A DNA stretch of 64,000 nt, taken from contig CAIFEZ010000001.1 of the NCBI GenBank assembly GCA_903789595.1, positions 49,065 through 113,064 on the forward strand, read 5' to 3'. The stretch is from an uncultured eubacterium 1-6. GTDB lineage: Bacteria; Bacillota; Clostridia; Lachnospirales; Lachnospiraceae. Made by a program: the position numbers and the translations under genes. Below are positions 17,670 to 26,721 of this stretch, in pieces (within the stretch, counting starts at the first letter, position 1; each line of letters starts with the position of its first letter). Below the pieces are notes generated by a model that worked only from the letters and a program-made list of their open reading frames with translations, did no database searches and was not told where the DNA came from.

Positions 17670-18476
17670 ATGATTAAGAAGGATTTCAGGAGTTTCTGGA
17701 GTAAACACTGGAAGCTGTTCGCGTATATCGGCATACTTGCTGTTGCTGCGCTGCTGATCTGGTTCGCCTTCGGCGATATGATCCCGCAGTACATGAAGCT
17801 GCTGCGCGGCGGCGACGAGAAGGAAATCGAATCGTTTATCAATAAGGAAGCTTCCTGGAAGGGGCCGCTGTCGATTATTGTGCTGGCTGCGCTTCAGGTT
17901 GTCAGCATCGTCTTCCCGGGGTTCGCGATTCAGATCGCCTCCGGTGTGATCTACGGCTGGTTTCGTTCTTTTCTGATGTGCTACTTCGGATTTCTGCTTG
18001 GAAATCTCCTGGTCTTCTTTTTCGCGAGAAGAATGGGCAATCAGATTGCCGGATTTGCTCCGGTCAAGAAGAACAAGAACAGCTGGATCAAGGAAAAACT
18101 GAAGACGACCAGACCGGAATTCGTAGTCGCCTTCGTCAACCTGCTCCCGATCCTCCCGAATGGAATTATTCCGTATATTGCTGCCGGATCTTCGATTACG
18201 ACGCTGAATTACTTTATCGCGATTGCCATCACAAGCTGGATACAGATTTTCTTCAACTGTCTCGCGGGAGGCTTCATCAAGCACGGACAGTATCTGTTCA
18301 TGGTGCTTGCACTGGGCTTCCAGATCGCTGTGCTGATATTTGTCACGCTTAAGCGGAAGTGGCTGATGTCCCTGATCCCCGGAGGAGACGGGTCGGAGGA
18401 AGACGAACCGGATTCAAAGGCAGGCCTTTCCAGGCATGCCGGAACAGAAGACCGGAAGGACGACACACCGGCCTGA
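17670..18476 (+). CDS. VTT/DedA-like membrane protein (TVP38/TMEM64 family)
   Basis: 268 aa; ATG 17670 after ttggagaata. It has four to six hydrophobic helices. The central block with FPGFAIQIASGVIYGW and GFLLGNLLVFFFARRMG, and the later LLPILPNGIIPYIAAG, match the VTT domain of TVP38/TMEM64 proteins. Members are proposed lipid scramblases or transporters of undecaprenyl phosphate and phospholipids. The tail (about residues 235-268) is hydrophilic and charged. It stands alone, with its own terminator 64 bases downstream. Confidence 0.85.
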   Translation: MIKKDFRSFWSKHWKLFAYIGILAVAALLIWFAFGDMIPQYMKLLRGGDEKEIESFINKEASWKGPLSIIVLAALQVVSIVFPGFAIQIASGVIYGWFRSFLMCYFGFLLGNLLVFFFARRMGNQIAGFAPVKKNKNSWIKEKLKTTRPEFVVAFVNLLPILPNGIIPYIAAGSSITTLNYFIAIAITSWIQIFFNCLAGGFIKHGQYLFMVLALGFQIAVLIFVTLKRKWLMSLIPGGDGSEEDEPDSKAGLSRHAGTEDRKDDTPA

Positions 18477-18539
18477 GCATGGGGACAGGGATTGATCAAC
18501 CGTTTTTCGGTATGCTTTTCTTATGGGAGGATTCTGCAA

Positions 18540-18574
18540 GTCTGTTTCTGCGTATGTGGAGACAGGCTTTTTTT
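18540..18574 (+). terminator. Terminator after the VTT gene
   Basis: GTCTGTTTC pairs with GAGACAGGC (two wobbles) and is followed by seven Ts. Confidence 0.7.
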
Positions 18575-18600
18575 CGTTCTATGAAAACGGAGGCGGCAGT

Positions 18601-19869
18601 TTGATACAAATTAAAGACCTGACAATTATTCACAGAAAGGATCTCCGCACGCTGATCGCGGATTTTCAGCTGGTGCTGAAGGACGGTGACAAGGCGGTTA
18701 TCATCGGAGAAGAGGGTAACGGAAAATCAACCCTCCTCCAGTGGATTTATAATCCGGAGCGGATCGCCGGATACGCGGACGCAAGCGGGGTTCGGATTCT
18801 CGGAGAGGCAAAGACGGCCTTTCTTCCGCAGGAGCTGGAACAGGAGGACAGGACGAAAACGGTATATGAGTTTTTCTCCGAGGAGGAAGCCTTCCTTCTG
18901 CAGACACCGGGGGACCTCGGACGGATGGCAAAGGATTTCGGAACAGAGGCGGATTTTTATTATCTTAATCAGAGAATGGAGACGTTGTCCGGCGGGGAGA
19001 AGATCAAGGCTCAGCTGATGAGAATTCTGATGGGAAATCCGGATGTCCTTCTGCTGGATGAGCCGTCCAATGATGTGGATCTGGATACTCTGCGGCTGCT
19101 GGAGAATCTGATCCGCGGCTGGAAAAAAATCGTACTTTTTATCTCACACGATGAGGCGCTGATCTCGCACACGGCGAATATGGTCATACATCTGGAGCAG
19201 ATCCGGCCCAGATATACGATAAAGCATCTCAGCTACGGGGAGTATGTGAAGAGCAGAGAGGACCTGTTCATCGCACAGGAGCGGCAGGCGCTGAATGAAC
19301 GGCGGGAGAAACAGAAGCGTGATGAGAAATATCACAGGATTCTTCAGAGCGTCAGCTGCGCGCAGAACGCCGTCTCTCGCCAGGACCCGCACAGCGCCGC
19401 GCTTCTGAAGAAAAAGATGCACAGCGTAAAATCCATGGGGAGAAGATTTGAAAAGCTTGACGCCGATATGACGGATATTCCGGACCGCGAGGAGGCAATC
19501 GGCTTTCGGATGGACACGGGAGAACGGATTCCGGAAGGAAAGACTGTTCTGGATTATTCCGCGGATGAGCTGAGATCTCCGGATGGAGAGAAAATCCTGG
19601 CTAGAAATGTCAGGCTTTTTGTGCGCGGTCCGGAAAAAATATGCATCATCGGAAAGAATGGAGCGGGCAAAACTACACTGATCCGGGATATTGCGGGAGA
19701 ATTTATGAAGCCGAATTACAGAAACAATAGCTGCTTACTGTCCAAAGCATATTCGAATTTACCTGGTGCGGGAGTTTTGGAACATAGAAAAAGGCGCGTC
19801 TCCGATTGTTCGGATACGCGCCGAGGAATGGGGGCAACGAGGATCGAACTCGTGACCTTTCGCGTGTGA
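18601..19869 (+). pseudogene. Truncated ABC-F ATPase
   Basis: Starts at TTG 18601 behind GGAGG. ATPase domain 1 is complete: Walker A GEEGNGKST, signature LSGGEKIKAQL, Walker B VLLLDEPSNDVD, then HD in ISHDEAL. The ABC-F linker rich in Arg/Lys/Glu follows. Domain 2 starts normally and reaches its Walker A, GKNGAGKTTLIRDIAGEF, but homology stops near 19710. After that the frame runs through unrelated sequence, a minus-strand terminator and part of tRNA-Val before a chance stop. About 130 residues of domain 2 are missing, so ATP-dependent ribosome action is unlikely. ABC-F proteins act on the ribosome and some give antibiotic resistance. I read this as a gene that lost its 3' end by deletion or recombination next to the tRNA. 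Confidence 0.85.
19788..19822 (-). terminator. Terminator of tRNA-Val (minus strand)
   Basis: On the minus strand, GGCGCGT-A-TCCGA with TCGGA-G-ACGCGCC (one internal mismatch) ends in TTTTT. It lies directly downstream of tRNA-Val. Confidence 0.85.
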
Positions 19870-19902
19870 GGCGAACGCTCATCCCGGCTGAGCTATGCTC
19901 CC
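19829..19902 (-). tRNA. tRNA-Val (CAC anticodon)
   Basis: 74 nt on the minus strand, with acceptor GGGAGCA and TGCCCCC, discriminator A, D stem GCTC/GAGC, anticodon stem TTCGC/GCGAA with loop CTCACAC (anticodon CAC), and T arm ACGAG-TTCGATC-CTCGT. There is an A4-C69 mismatch in the acceptor stem; all other stems pair. No CCA is encoded. It converges on the truncated ABC-F gene. Confidence 0.88.
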
Positions 19903-19912
19903 GTTGATTCAT

Positions 19913-19941
19913 AGAGTAACACTTTTCTCATCAAAATGCAA
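19913..19941 (-). promoter_or_regulatory. Probable promoter of tRNA-Val (minus strand)
   Basis: On the minus strand, TTGCAT, 17 bases, TACTCT, ending 10 bases before the tRNA. The boxes are imperfect but the spacing and position fit. Confidence 0.5.
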
Positions 19942-19980
19942 TGGACATTTGTCAGAAAATTCAAATTCCTGTTGCCGCAT

Positions 19981-20229
19981 GGTTACTGTTCATACCCAGC
20001 TCTACACGGCAAGGATTTTACAGTCCTGTTGCCGTTCGCAAACTGGCTGTAGTAAAGTTTTATCCTGATTTTATGAAGCTGCGGAACTCCTCAGGCGCAA
20101 GCGCCTTCGTCAGACAGTCCTCGCTATCCACTTCATGAAGAATTCACGGATAAAACTTTAAACAGCCAGTAATGCTCCGGCAAAGGGACTGTAAAATCTT
20201 TGCCGCTTTCGTGGTGCATGAACAGTAAC
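19981..20229. repeat. Palindromic repeat family A, long form (copy A3)
   Basis: 249 bp and the best preserved copy, ends GGTTACTGTTCAT and GCATGAACAGTAAC. Nested inverted pairs are GGCAAGGATTTTACAGTCC with GGACTGTAAAATCTTTGCC, CTGGCTGT with ACAGCCAG, and innermost AAAGTTTTATCC with GGATAAAACTTT. The centre carries GGCGCAAGCGCC. It fills most of the space between tRNA-Val and the glnS promoter. Confidence 0.88.
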
Positions 20230-20287
20230 GCCGCATGTACCGGTCAGATGCGTGCGAACAGCAATATTGGAAGAGCAAGGTTGTGCT

Positions 20288-20315
20288 TTGAAAAATGAAG
20301 AAGTTATGATATGAT
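20288..20315 (+). promoter_or_regulatory. Promoter of glnS
   Basis: TTGAAA, 16 bases, TATGAT, 94 bases before the start codon. The leader has a small hairpin (GCCGGAAC...GCTCCGGC) but no T-box motif. Confidence 0.65.
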
Positions 20316-20409
20316 GTTGTCTCAGTGAAAGACTTTCCAGATCTGCCGGAACCTGTGCTCGCTCCGGCGGGTAGACAAGTGAAATAGAATTCGAGGAGGA
20401 ACGGACACA

Positions 20410-22113
20410 ATGGCGATCGAAGAAGCTTCTAAGGTACAGGGCTCCGGGGAGACGGAGAGAGAAGTCGTTTCGCGGAACTTTATCGAGCAGGAAATCGATA
20501 AAGATCTGAAGGAGGGCAGATATGACACGGTCATGACGCGTTTTCCGCCGGAACCGAACGGATACCTCCACATCGGTCACGCGAAGTCGATCCTTTTGAA
20601 TTATGGCATCGCGAAGGAGTACAACGGTCAGTTCAATCTTCGTTTCGATGACACGAATCCCACGAAGGAAAAGGGAGAGTTTGTAGAGGCGATCAAGCGT
20701 GATGTGGAGTGGCTCGGCGCGAAATTCAACGGACCGTTCTTCGCTTCCGACTATTTCGACAGGATGTACGAGGCGGCTCTCAAGTTGATCCGGGACGGGA
20801 AGGCCTATGTCAGCGATCTTTCTGCGGATGAGATCCGTGAATACAGGGGAACCTTAACAGAGCCGGGAAGGGAGGATCCGAACCGCGACAGATGTGTTGA
20901 GGAGAATATCGACCTGTTCGAACGGATGAAAAACGGCGAGTTTGAGGACGGATCAAAGGTTCTCCGCGCCCGGATCGACATGAAGGCGGCAAATATCAAC
21001 ATGAGGGATCCGATCATCTATCGAATTGCTCACCTGCATCATCAGAATACGGGAGACAAGTGGTGCATTTATCCGATGTATGATTTTGCCCATCCGCTGG
21101 AGGACGCGTTCGAGGGCATTACACATTCGCTCTGCACGCTGGAGTTTGAGGACCACCGGCCGCTGTACAACTGGGTCGTGGAGAATGTCGGCTTCGCGCA
21201 TCCGCCGAGGCAGATTGAGTTCGCCAAGCTCTACCTGACCAATGTGGTCACCGGAAAGAGATATATCAAGAAGCTGGTGGAGAACGGGACTGTCGACGGC
21301 TGGGACGATCCGCGTCTGGTCACCATCGCAGCGCTCCGGAGAAGAGGCTATACACCGGAATCGATTCAGAAGTTCATTACGCTGGGCGGCATTTCGAAGG
21401 CGAACAGCTCCACAGACTATGCGATGCTGGAGTACTGCATCCGCGACGACCTGAAGACCCGGGTGCCGAGAATGTATGCGGTTCTGGATCCGATAAGGCT
21501 GATTATCGACAATTATCCGGAGGGACAGACGGAGACGTTCACCGTTCCGAACAATCCGGAGAATGAAGCACTGGGAAGCCGCACCGTTACTTTCTCCCGG
21601 AAGCTCTTCATTGAGCGGAATGATTTTATGGAGAATCCGCCGAAGAAATATTTCCGGCTGTTCCCGGGCAACGAGGTGCGCCTGATGCAGGCTTACTTCG
21701 TGAAGTGTGTCGATTTCCGCAAGGATGAAAACGGCAAAATCACCGAAATTCACTGCACCTATGACCCGGCGAGCCGCGGCGGCAACAGCCCGGACGGCCG
21801 CAAGGTAAAGGGAACGATCCATTGGGTGAATGCGGCGGATGCAAAGCCGGTGGAGATGCGGCTTTATGAGAATCTGATCGATGAGGAAAAGGGCGTTTAC
21901 AATGAGGACGGTTCCATGAACATCAACCCGGATTCTCTTGAGATTCTTCAGGGAGTGGTCGAGCCGGCTCTCATGGACGCAAAGCCATATGAGAGTTTCC
22001 AGTTTGTGAGAAACGGGTTCTTCTGCGCCGACGCTAAGCTGTCAAAGCCGGGGAAGCCGGTTTTCGGCAGAATCGTATCCCTGAAGAGCTCTTTCAAGCT
22101 TCCGAAGGCATAA
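20410..22113 (+). CDS. glnS: Glutaminyl-tRNA synthetase
   Basis: 567 aa; ATG 20410 after GAGGAGGAA. This class I synthetase carries the HIGH-region motif [15 protein letters not shown] near residue 40 and the second ATP-site lysine motif as [10 protein letters not shown] near residue 283 (MSKR in E. coli). The C-terminal anticodon-binding beta-barrels are recognisable ([36 protein letters not shown]). It charges tRNA-Gln with glutamine directly. Many Firmicutes instead use GatCAB transamidation, so a bacterial-type GlnRS is informative about lineage. The length matches the family. Confidence 0.97.
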   Translation: MAIEEASKVQGSGETEREVVSRNFIEQEIDKDLKEGRYDTVMTRFPPEPNGYLHIGHAKSILLNYGIAKEYNGQFNLRFDDTNPTKEKGEFVEAIKRDVEWLGAKFNGPFFASDYFDRMYEAALKLIRDGKAYVSDLSADEIREYRGTLTEPGREDPNRDRCVEENIDLFERMKNGEFEDGSKVLRARIDMKAANINMRDPIIYRIAHLHHQNTGDKWCIYPMYDFAHPLEDAFEGITHSLCTLEFEDHRPLYNWVVENVGFAHPPRQIEFAKLYLTNVVTGKRYIKKLVENGTVDGWDDPRLVTIAALRRRGYTPESIQKFITLGGISKANSSTDYAMLEYCIRDDLKTRVPRMYAVLDPIRLIIDNYPEGQTETFTVPNNPENEALGSRTVTFSRKLFIERNDFMENPPKKYFRLFPGNEVRLMQAYFVKCVDFRKDENGKITEIHCTYDPASRGGNSPDGRKVKGTIHWVNAADAKPVEMRLYENLIDEEKGVYNEDGSMNINPDSLEILQGVVEPALMDAKPYESFQFVRNGFFCADAKLSKPGKPVFGRIVSLKSSFKLPKA

Positions 22114-22229
22114 CCGTGACCGAGGGAAAGATCCTGCCGCCGGCTCCGATCATGCCGCGGCCGGATGATTCCCGCTGTCTGTGCAGCTGCCATGCGGGCG
22201 CTGCCCGGACTACAGTATGTATAAAGACA

Positions 22230-22270
22230 GCTGCTGTACGACTGCTTCTCGCAGGTACAGCAGCTTTTTT
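22230..22270 (+). terminator. Terminator after glnS
   Basis: GCTGCTGTAC and GTACAGCAGC form a perfect 10-bp stem followed by six Ts, 117 bases after the stop codon. Confidence 0.85.
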
Positions 22271-22344
22271 CAGCCATTATTGCAGATATTGGGTTTATTT
22301 GCGTAAGAGCAATCGTGCAGAGACATGGAAAGGAAGAACAGGAA

Positions 22345-23028
22345 ATGATAAAGGCGTGTATTTTTGATCTTGACGGTACGCTTACAAAAACGCAGGAGTC
22401 CATCGCGCGGCCTGTGAATATGACACTGAAGCATTTCGGACTGCCCGCGATGCCGGTGGAGAATTACAATTATTACGCGGGAGACGGCCTCGACAATGCG
22501 CTCAAAAGGGCGCTGAAGGATGCGGGAGATCCAGATCTGAAATATTATGAGGAAGGAAGACCGCTCTGCCGGAAGTGGTTTGTCGAGAATTCTCTGTACC
22601 ATGTAAAGCCCTATCCGCACATAGAGGAGATGCTGAAGGAACTGAAGAAACGCAGAATCCGTCTCGCAGTTTTTTCCAACAAGATGCACCAGGGCGCGAT
22701 CGATGTGGTGACAGCGATCTTCGGACCGGATACCTTCGACCACATCCAGGGGCAGACCGACACCGTGCCGATCAAACCAGATCCGCAGGGCGTCTACGAG
22801 ATCCTCAGGGAGTTCGGGGTGGAGAAGAAGGAGGCGCTGTACTTCGGCGACACCAATACCGATATGCGCACCGGGCACAATGCGGGCCTTTTTACCGTAG
22901 GGGTGACCTGGGGCTTCCGCCCGAGAACAGAGCTGGAAGCATACAGAGCCGACGATATTGTCGATGATCCGCTGGAGATCGTCGGTCTTGTGGACCGGAT
23001 GAATGGCAAATGGGATCAGAAGTCGTGA
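22345..23028 (+). CDS. HAD phosphatase, phosphoglycolate phosphatase-like
   Basis: 227 aa from ATG 22345 (ggaagaacagga upstream). HAD motif I is FDLDGTLT at residues 7-14, motif II is VFSNK near residue 113, the motif III lysine is in IKPDP, and motif IV is YFGDTNTD near residue 174. The helical cap lies between motifs I and II, as in Gph/PGP enzymes that clear 2-phosphoglycolate and related small phosphate esters. The exact substrate cannot be fixed. It is followed after about 110 bases by a second HAD hydrolase of another subfamily. Confidence 0.88.
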   Translation: MIKACIFDLDGTLTKTQESIARPVNMTLKHFGLPAMPVENYNYYAGDGLDNALKRALKDAGDPDLKYYEEGRPLCRKWFVENSLYHVKPYPHIEEMLKELKKRRIRLAVFSNKMHQGAIDVVTAIFGPDTFDHIQGQTDTVPIKPDPQGVYEILREFGVEKKEALYFGDTNTDMRTGHNAGLFTVGVTWGFRPRTELEAYRADDIVDDPLEIVGLVDRMNGKWDQKS

Positions 23029-23135
23029 AGAGGCCGTGGAAGAGACATATCGAGGAAGAAGAGAATCATTGCCGGTGAAGCGCTTTCAGATGCCTTGAAG
23101 CGGACACTTGTACAGATACCATGAGGAAAAATAAT

Positions 23136-23942
23136 ATGACAGATATCAGAATTCCATCGAATATCCGGCTGATCGCGAGCGATCTGGACGGGACGCTGCT
23201 CCAGGGAGATGCGCAGAAGCTGAAGCCGAACACCTGCGAGCTGATCCACAGACTGACGCAAAGGGGTATGATCTTTCTCGCGGCGAGCGGAAGACAGTAT
23301 GCCAATCTGCGGCGGCTCTTTGCTCCGGTGCGAGATGAGATCGCCTATCTTTGTGAAAACGGCTGTCTCAGCTTTTATGAAGGAGAGATGATTCATCGGG
23401 TGACCATGGACAGAAGGCTGGGGCAGGAGATGATTCGGGAAATCATGAAGGTGCCGTCCGCGGAGGTGCTCCTGTCGGGGGTGAATACAAGCTATATACA
23501 GCCGAAGGACATGAGCTACTATTATCATATGAGGGATGTGGTCGGCAACAATGTCACCATTGTACCGGACATTCTGAATACCGAGGAGCCTTATTTCAAG
23601 ATTTCCATCTATGAGAAGGGAGGGCTTACCGATGAAAAAATCGCGTACTGGAAGGAAAAGTTCGGCCGGTGTGCAACCGTCGTTACAGGCGGAAACGACT
23701 GGCTCGACATGATGCCGCTGCATGTGAACAAGGGAACCGGAATCCGGAAGCTGCTGCAGAAGCTCGGCATCCGGCCGGAGGAATGCATGGCTTTTGGAGA
23801 TAATTACAATGACATGGAGATGATGGAACTGGTCGGCTGGCCGGTTGCGGTCGATAACGCGAAGCCGGAAATTCTCGCTGCGAGCCGCGATCACACGCCG
23901 ACGGTGGAGGACTACCTGGAGAAAATACTGACCGGGATGTAA
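23136..23942 (+). CDS. Cof-type HAD-IIB hydrolase
   Basis: 268 aa. ATG 23136 is chosen over 23121 because AGGA at 23124-23127 then has proper spacing. Motif I is ASDLDGTLL, the motif II region is FLAASGRQ, and the C-terminal motif reads MAFGDNYNDMEMMEL, the diagnostic Cof/IIB pattern with the C2-type cap in between. Such enzymes dephosphorylate sugar phosphates, pyridoxal phosphate or nucleotide intermediates; the substrate here is unknown. The next gene is set off by a CIRCE palindrome that could also work as a terminator. Confidence 0.88.
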   Translation: MTDIRIPSNIRLIASDLDGTLLQGDAQKLKPNTCELIHRLTQRGMIFLAASGRQYANLRRLFAPVRDEIAYLCENGCLSFYEGEMIHRVTMDRRLGQEMIREIMKVPSAEVLLSGVNTSYIQPKDMSYYYHMRDVVGNNVTIVPDILNTEEPYFKISIYEKGGLTDEKIAYWKEKFGRCATVVTGGNDWLDMMPLHVNKGTGIRKLLQKLGIRPEECMAFGDNYNDMEMMELVGWPVAVDNAKPEILAASRDHTPTVEDYLEKILTGM

Positions 23943-23985
23943 AATATCCAGCCGTTTCAGCAGTGCATGAGGAATGATACCTTGC

Positions 23986-24011
23986 TAGCACTCAACAAAA
24001 ATGAGTGCTAA
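23986..24011 (+). promoter_or_regulatory. CIRCE-like HrcA operator
   Basis: CTAGCACTC, 8 bases, GAGTGCTAA. The arms match the HrcA-binding CIRCE consensus (TTAGCACTC-N9-GAGTGCTAA) except for the first base; the spacer is one base shorter. It lies 7 bases upstream of the htpG -35 box, so heat-shock repression by HrcA is likely. A run of Ts after the right arm means it may also terminate the upstream transcript. Confidence 0.88.
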
Positions 24012-24018
24012 TTTTTCC

Positions 24019-24047
24019 TTGACTTTCCACAATAAGGGTACTAATAT
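24019..24047 (+). promoter_or_regulatory. Promoter of htpG
   Basis: TTGACT, 17 bases, TAATAT, immediately downstream of the CIRCE element. The leader to the ATG at 24230 is about 175 bases. Confidence 0.8.
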
Positions 24048-24229
24048 AACACTTGTCGGTAGAAAATGAATACTGGTCATTCAATCGGAAAAACACAGCC
24101 GGAATGGTCCGGACCGCAGGGGTATTGCAAACGGCAGGATCATCAGCGGCGATAACATAACGAACCGTTTTTCGCGGCGCGGACGTGCTGCGAAAATGCA
24201 GGACAAAGTGAAAAGGAGTGTGTATTAGT

Positions 24230-26521
24230 ATGGAGATGAGACATGGAAATCTGTCGATCAACAGCGACAACATTTTCCCGATTATTAAGAAATGGATGTA
24301 TTCGGACAAAGATATCTTCATCCGGGAGCTGATTTCGAACGGATCCGATGCCATTACCAAGAGAAAGAAGCTGGATGCCGTGGGGGAGGCTAGGCTTCCG
24401 GAAGGGTATAAGCCGAAGATCACCGTATCGGTCAACGACAAGGAAAAAACGTTGAAATTCATAGATAACGGAATCGGAATGACTGCGGACGAGGTGATCC
24501 GTGATATTACAGAGATCGCCTTCTCAGGTGCGACGGAGTTCCTGGAAAAATATAAGGACAAGGCTGACAGCGACCAGATTATCGGACATTTCGGACTCGG
24601 ATTCTATTCTGCGTTCATGGTGGCGGATCTGGTGGAAATCGATACGTTGAGCTTCCGCGAGGGCGCGGAGGCAGTACACTGGGAGTGCGACGGCGGCACG
24701 GAATATGACATGGGCGCTGGAACCCGCACGGAGCCGGGAACAACGGTTACCCTGCATCTGTCCGAGGACAGCCTGGAGTTCGCAAATGAGTACAAGGTCC
24801 GTGAGACTCTGGATAAATACTGCTCCTTCATGCCCGTGGAGATCTATCTTGAGAATGAGACGAAGGAACCGGAGACGGAGATCATCGATGAAAAGGATCT
24901 GAAGGATACCGATATCGTCATCGAACATATCCATGAGGACGCAAAGTACGAGGAGAAGAAGAACGACAAGGGCGAGACCGAAAAGGTGGAAACCAGCCCG
25001 GAGAAGAATCAGGTCAAGATTCAGAAACGTCCGGAATCCATCAGCGACACGCATCCGCTCTGGACAAAGCAGCCGAGCCAGTGTACGGATGAGGAGTACA
25101 AGGAATTTTATCGTCATGTATTCCTGGATTACAAGGAGCCGCTGTTCTGGATCCATCTGAATATGGATTATCCGTTCCGTCTGAAGGGCATCCTGTACTT
25201 CCCGAGAATCAACACGGAATATGAGTCCATCGAAGGAAAAATCAAGCTGTACAACAATCAGGTATTCATCGCGGACAATATCAAGGAAGTCATTCCGGAG
25301 TATCTGCTTTTGCTGAAGGGCGTGATTGACTGTCCGGATCTTCCGCTGAATGTCTCCCGTTCTGCGCTTCAGAACGACGGATTTGCACAGAAGATTTCGG
25401 ATTACATCTCGAAGAAGGTCGCGGACAAGCTCTCCGGCATGTGCAAGACAAAGAGAGAGGACTACGAGAAGTACTGGAATGACATCAGTCCGTTCATCAA
25501 GTTCGGAACCCTGAAGGATGCCAAGTTCTCCGAGAGAATGATGGATTACATCCTCTACGAGGATCTGGACGGCAAATATCACACGCTGAAGGACATCATC
25601 GCTGCCAATACGCCGGAGAAGACAGAGGAAGAAAAAGCTGAGTCCGGCGCGGATGAAACCGCTGAGACATCCGGGAGTGCGGCGGAAGAAGAGAAGGCAG
25701 CGGACGCAAAGGCATCCGGGCCAGAAGCCGACAGCACTTCAGAGGGTGCGGATCAGAAGGAAGACAAGAAGGATGCTCCGAAGATCACCATCTATTATGT
25801 GACGAATGAGGTACAGCAGAGCCAGTACATCAATATGTTCCGCAGCCAGAAAAAACAGGCGTACAAGCTGATTCATACCATTGACGCTCCGTTTATCTCT
25901 CATGTGGAGCAGCTGAATGAAAACCTTCATTTCCAGAGAATCGATGCGGATCTCACCGACGACATGAAGGAAGACAGCGAATCCCTGAAGGAAGAGAGCA
26001 AGGATCTGCAGGAACTCTTCCGCAAGGTTCTGAACAAGAATCAGCTGTCTGTGCGGGTGGAGAACCTGAAGGATTCCAGTGTATCGGCCATTGTCACGAT
26101 TTCCGAGGAGATGCGCCGCTACAGCGAGATGATGCGCATGTACGGAATGGCGGATAAGAACATCAACGTGGATGAGCTCGAGGGTCAGCAGACACTCGTT
26201 CTGAACGCAAAGCATCCGCTGGTGAAATACGTGTTCGAGCACAAGGCATCCGAGGATGTAAGCCTCTTCTGCGAACAGCTGTATGACCTCGCGGTGATCA
26301 GCAACCGTGCACTGACACCGGATGAGATGACGAAGTTCATCAGCAGAAGCAATGAGATTATGGTAAAGCTCGCGGAGAACGCGAAGCCCGCGGGAAAAGC
26401 CCAGATCAAAAAAGCGGATACGGAAAAGAAGGAAGTAAAGACGTCGGAGAAGAAGGCCGCGAAGGGCAAAGAAAAGACCAAAGAAGAGAACAAAGATAAG
26501 GATAAGAAGAAAACGGAATAA
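24230..26521 (+). CDS. htpG: Chaperone HtpG (Hsp90) with added acidic insert and basic tail
   Basis: 763 aa from ATG 24230 (AAAGGAG upstream, in a slightly long spacing); bacterial HtpG is usually about 620-640. The GHKL ATPase domain is intact: RELISNGSDAI near residue 35, DNGIGM near 82 and GHFGLGFYSAFMV near 120. The middle-domain Arg region (LPLNVSRSALQ) is present. About 60 extra residues rich in Glu, Ala, Ser and Asp interrupt the protein near 460-520, just before TIYYVTNEVQQSQYI. A Lys/Glu-rich tail of about 45 residues follows the dimerisation domain. Both additions should be disordered. Probably HrcA-controlled. Confidence 0.96.
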   Translation: MEMRHGNLSINSDNIFPIIKKWMYSDKDIFIRELISNGSDAITKRKKLDAVGEARLPEGYKPKITVSVNDKEKTLKFIDNGIGMTADEVIRDITEIAFSGATEFLEKYKDKADSDQIIGHFGLGFYSAFMVADLVEIDTLSFREGAEAVHWECDGGTEYDMGAGTRTEPGTTVTLHLSEDSLEFANEYKVRETLDKYCSFMPVEIYLENETKEPETEIIDEKDLKDTDIVIEHIHEDAKYEEKKNDKGETEKVETSPEKNQVKIQKRPESISDTHPLWTKQPSQCTDEEYKEFYRHVFLDYKEPLFWIHLNMDYPFRLKGILYFPRINTEYESIEGKIKLYNNQVFIADNIKEVIPEYLLLLKGVIDCPDLPLNVSRSALQNDGFAQKISDYISKKVADKLSGMCKTKREDYEKYWNDISPFIKFGTLKDAKFSERMMDYILYEDLDGKYHTLKDIIAANTPEKTEEEKAESGADETAETSGSAAEEEKAADAKASGPEADSTSEGADQKEDKKDAPKITIYYVTNEVQQSQYINMFRSQKKQAYKLIHTIDAPFISHVEQLNENLHFQRIDADLTDDMKEDSESLKEESKDLQELFRKVLNKNQLSVRVENLKDSSVSAIVTISEEMRRYSEMMRMYGMADKNINVDELEGQQTLVLNAKHPLVKYVFEHKASEDVSLFCEQLYDLAVISNRALTPDEMTKFISRSNEIMVKLAENAKPAGKAQIKKADTEKKEVKTSEKKAAKGKEKTKEENKDKDKKKTE

Positions 26522-26529
26522 GCCGGTTA

Positions 26530-26568
26530 GGGCGGGCGGAAACGCGATTTGCGGGTTTTCGCCCGCCC
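26530..26568 (+). terminator. Strong hairpin after htpG
   Basis: GGGCGGGCG and CGCCCGCCC, extended by GAAA/TTTT, 9 bases after the stop codon. The trailing T run is weak (TTGT), so it may act as a terminator or as mRNA 3' protection. Confidence 0.65.
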
Positions 26569-26573
26569 TTGTA

Positions 26574-26662
26574 ATGCTCGCGCTTGTGATGCTCGCCCTT
26601 GGGATGCCAGCGGTTTGTGATGCTTGTGCTTGTGATGCTTGCGCTTGTGATGCTCGCGCAAA
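26574..26662. repeat. Imperfect 15-bp tandem repeat
   Basis: About six units related to TGCTCGCGCTTGTGA lie between htpG and the convergent gene at 26722. No gene is evident in this stretch. Confidence 0.75.
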
Positions 26663-26721
26663 CGGTCATGGTAATTAACCGTGTGATATCGTGTATCGGC
26701 TGCGTGACGCTTTGCCGGTGC

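Noticed and set aside
20240..20409. Possible T-box leader before glnS
   Set aside because: No GGGTGG-ACC-type T-box bulge and no terminator/antiterminator pair; only a small hairpin.
23986..24011. Reading the CIRCE palindrome only as a terminator
   Set aside because: Both arms match the HrcA operator and it abuts the htpG promoter, so regulation is the better explanation, though both roles are possible.
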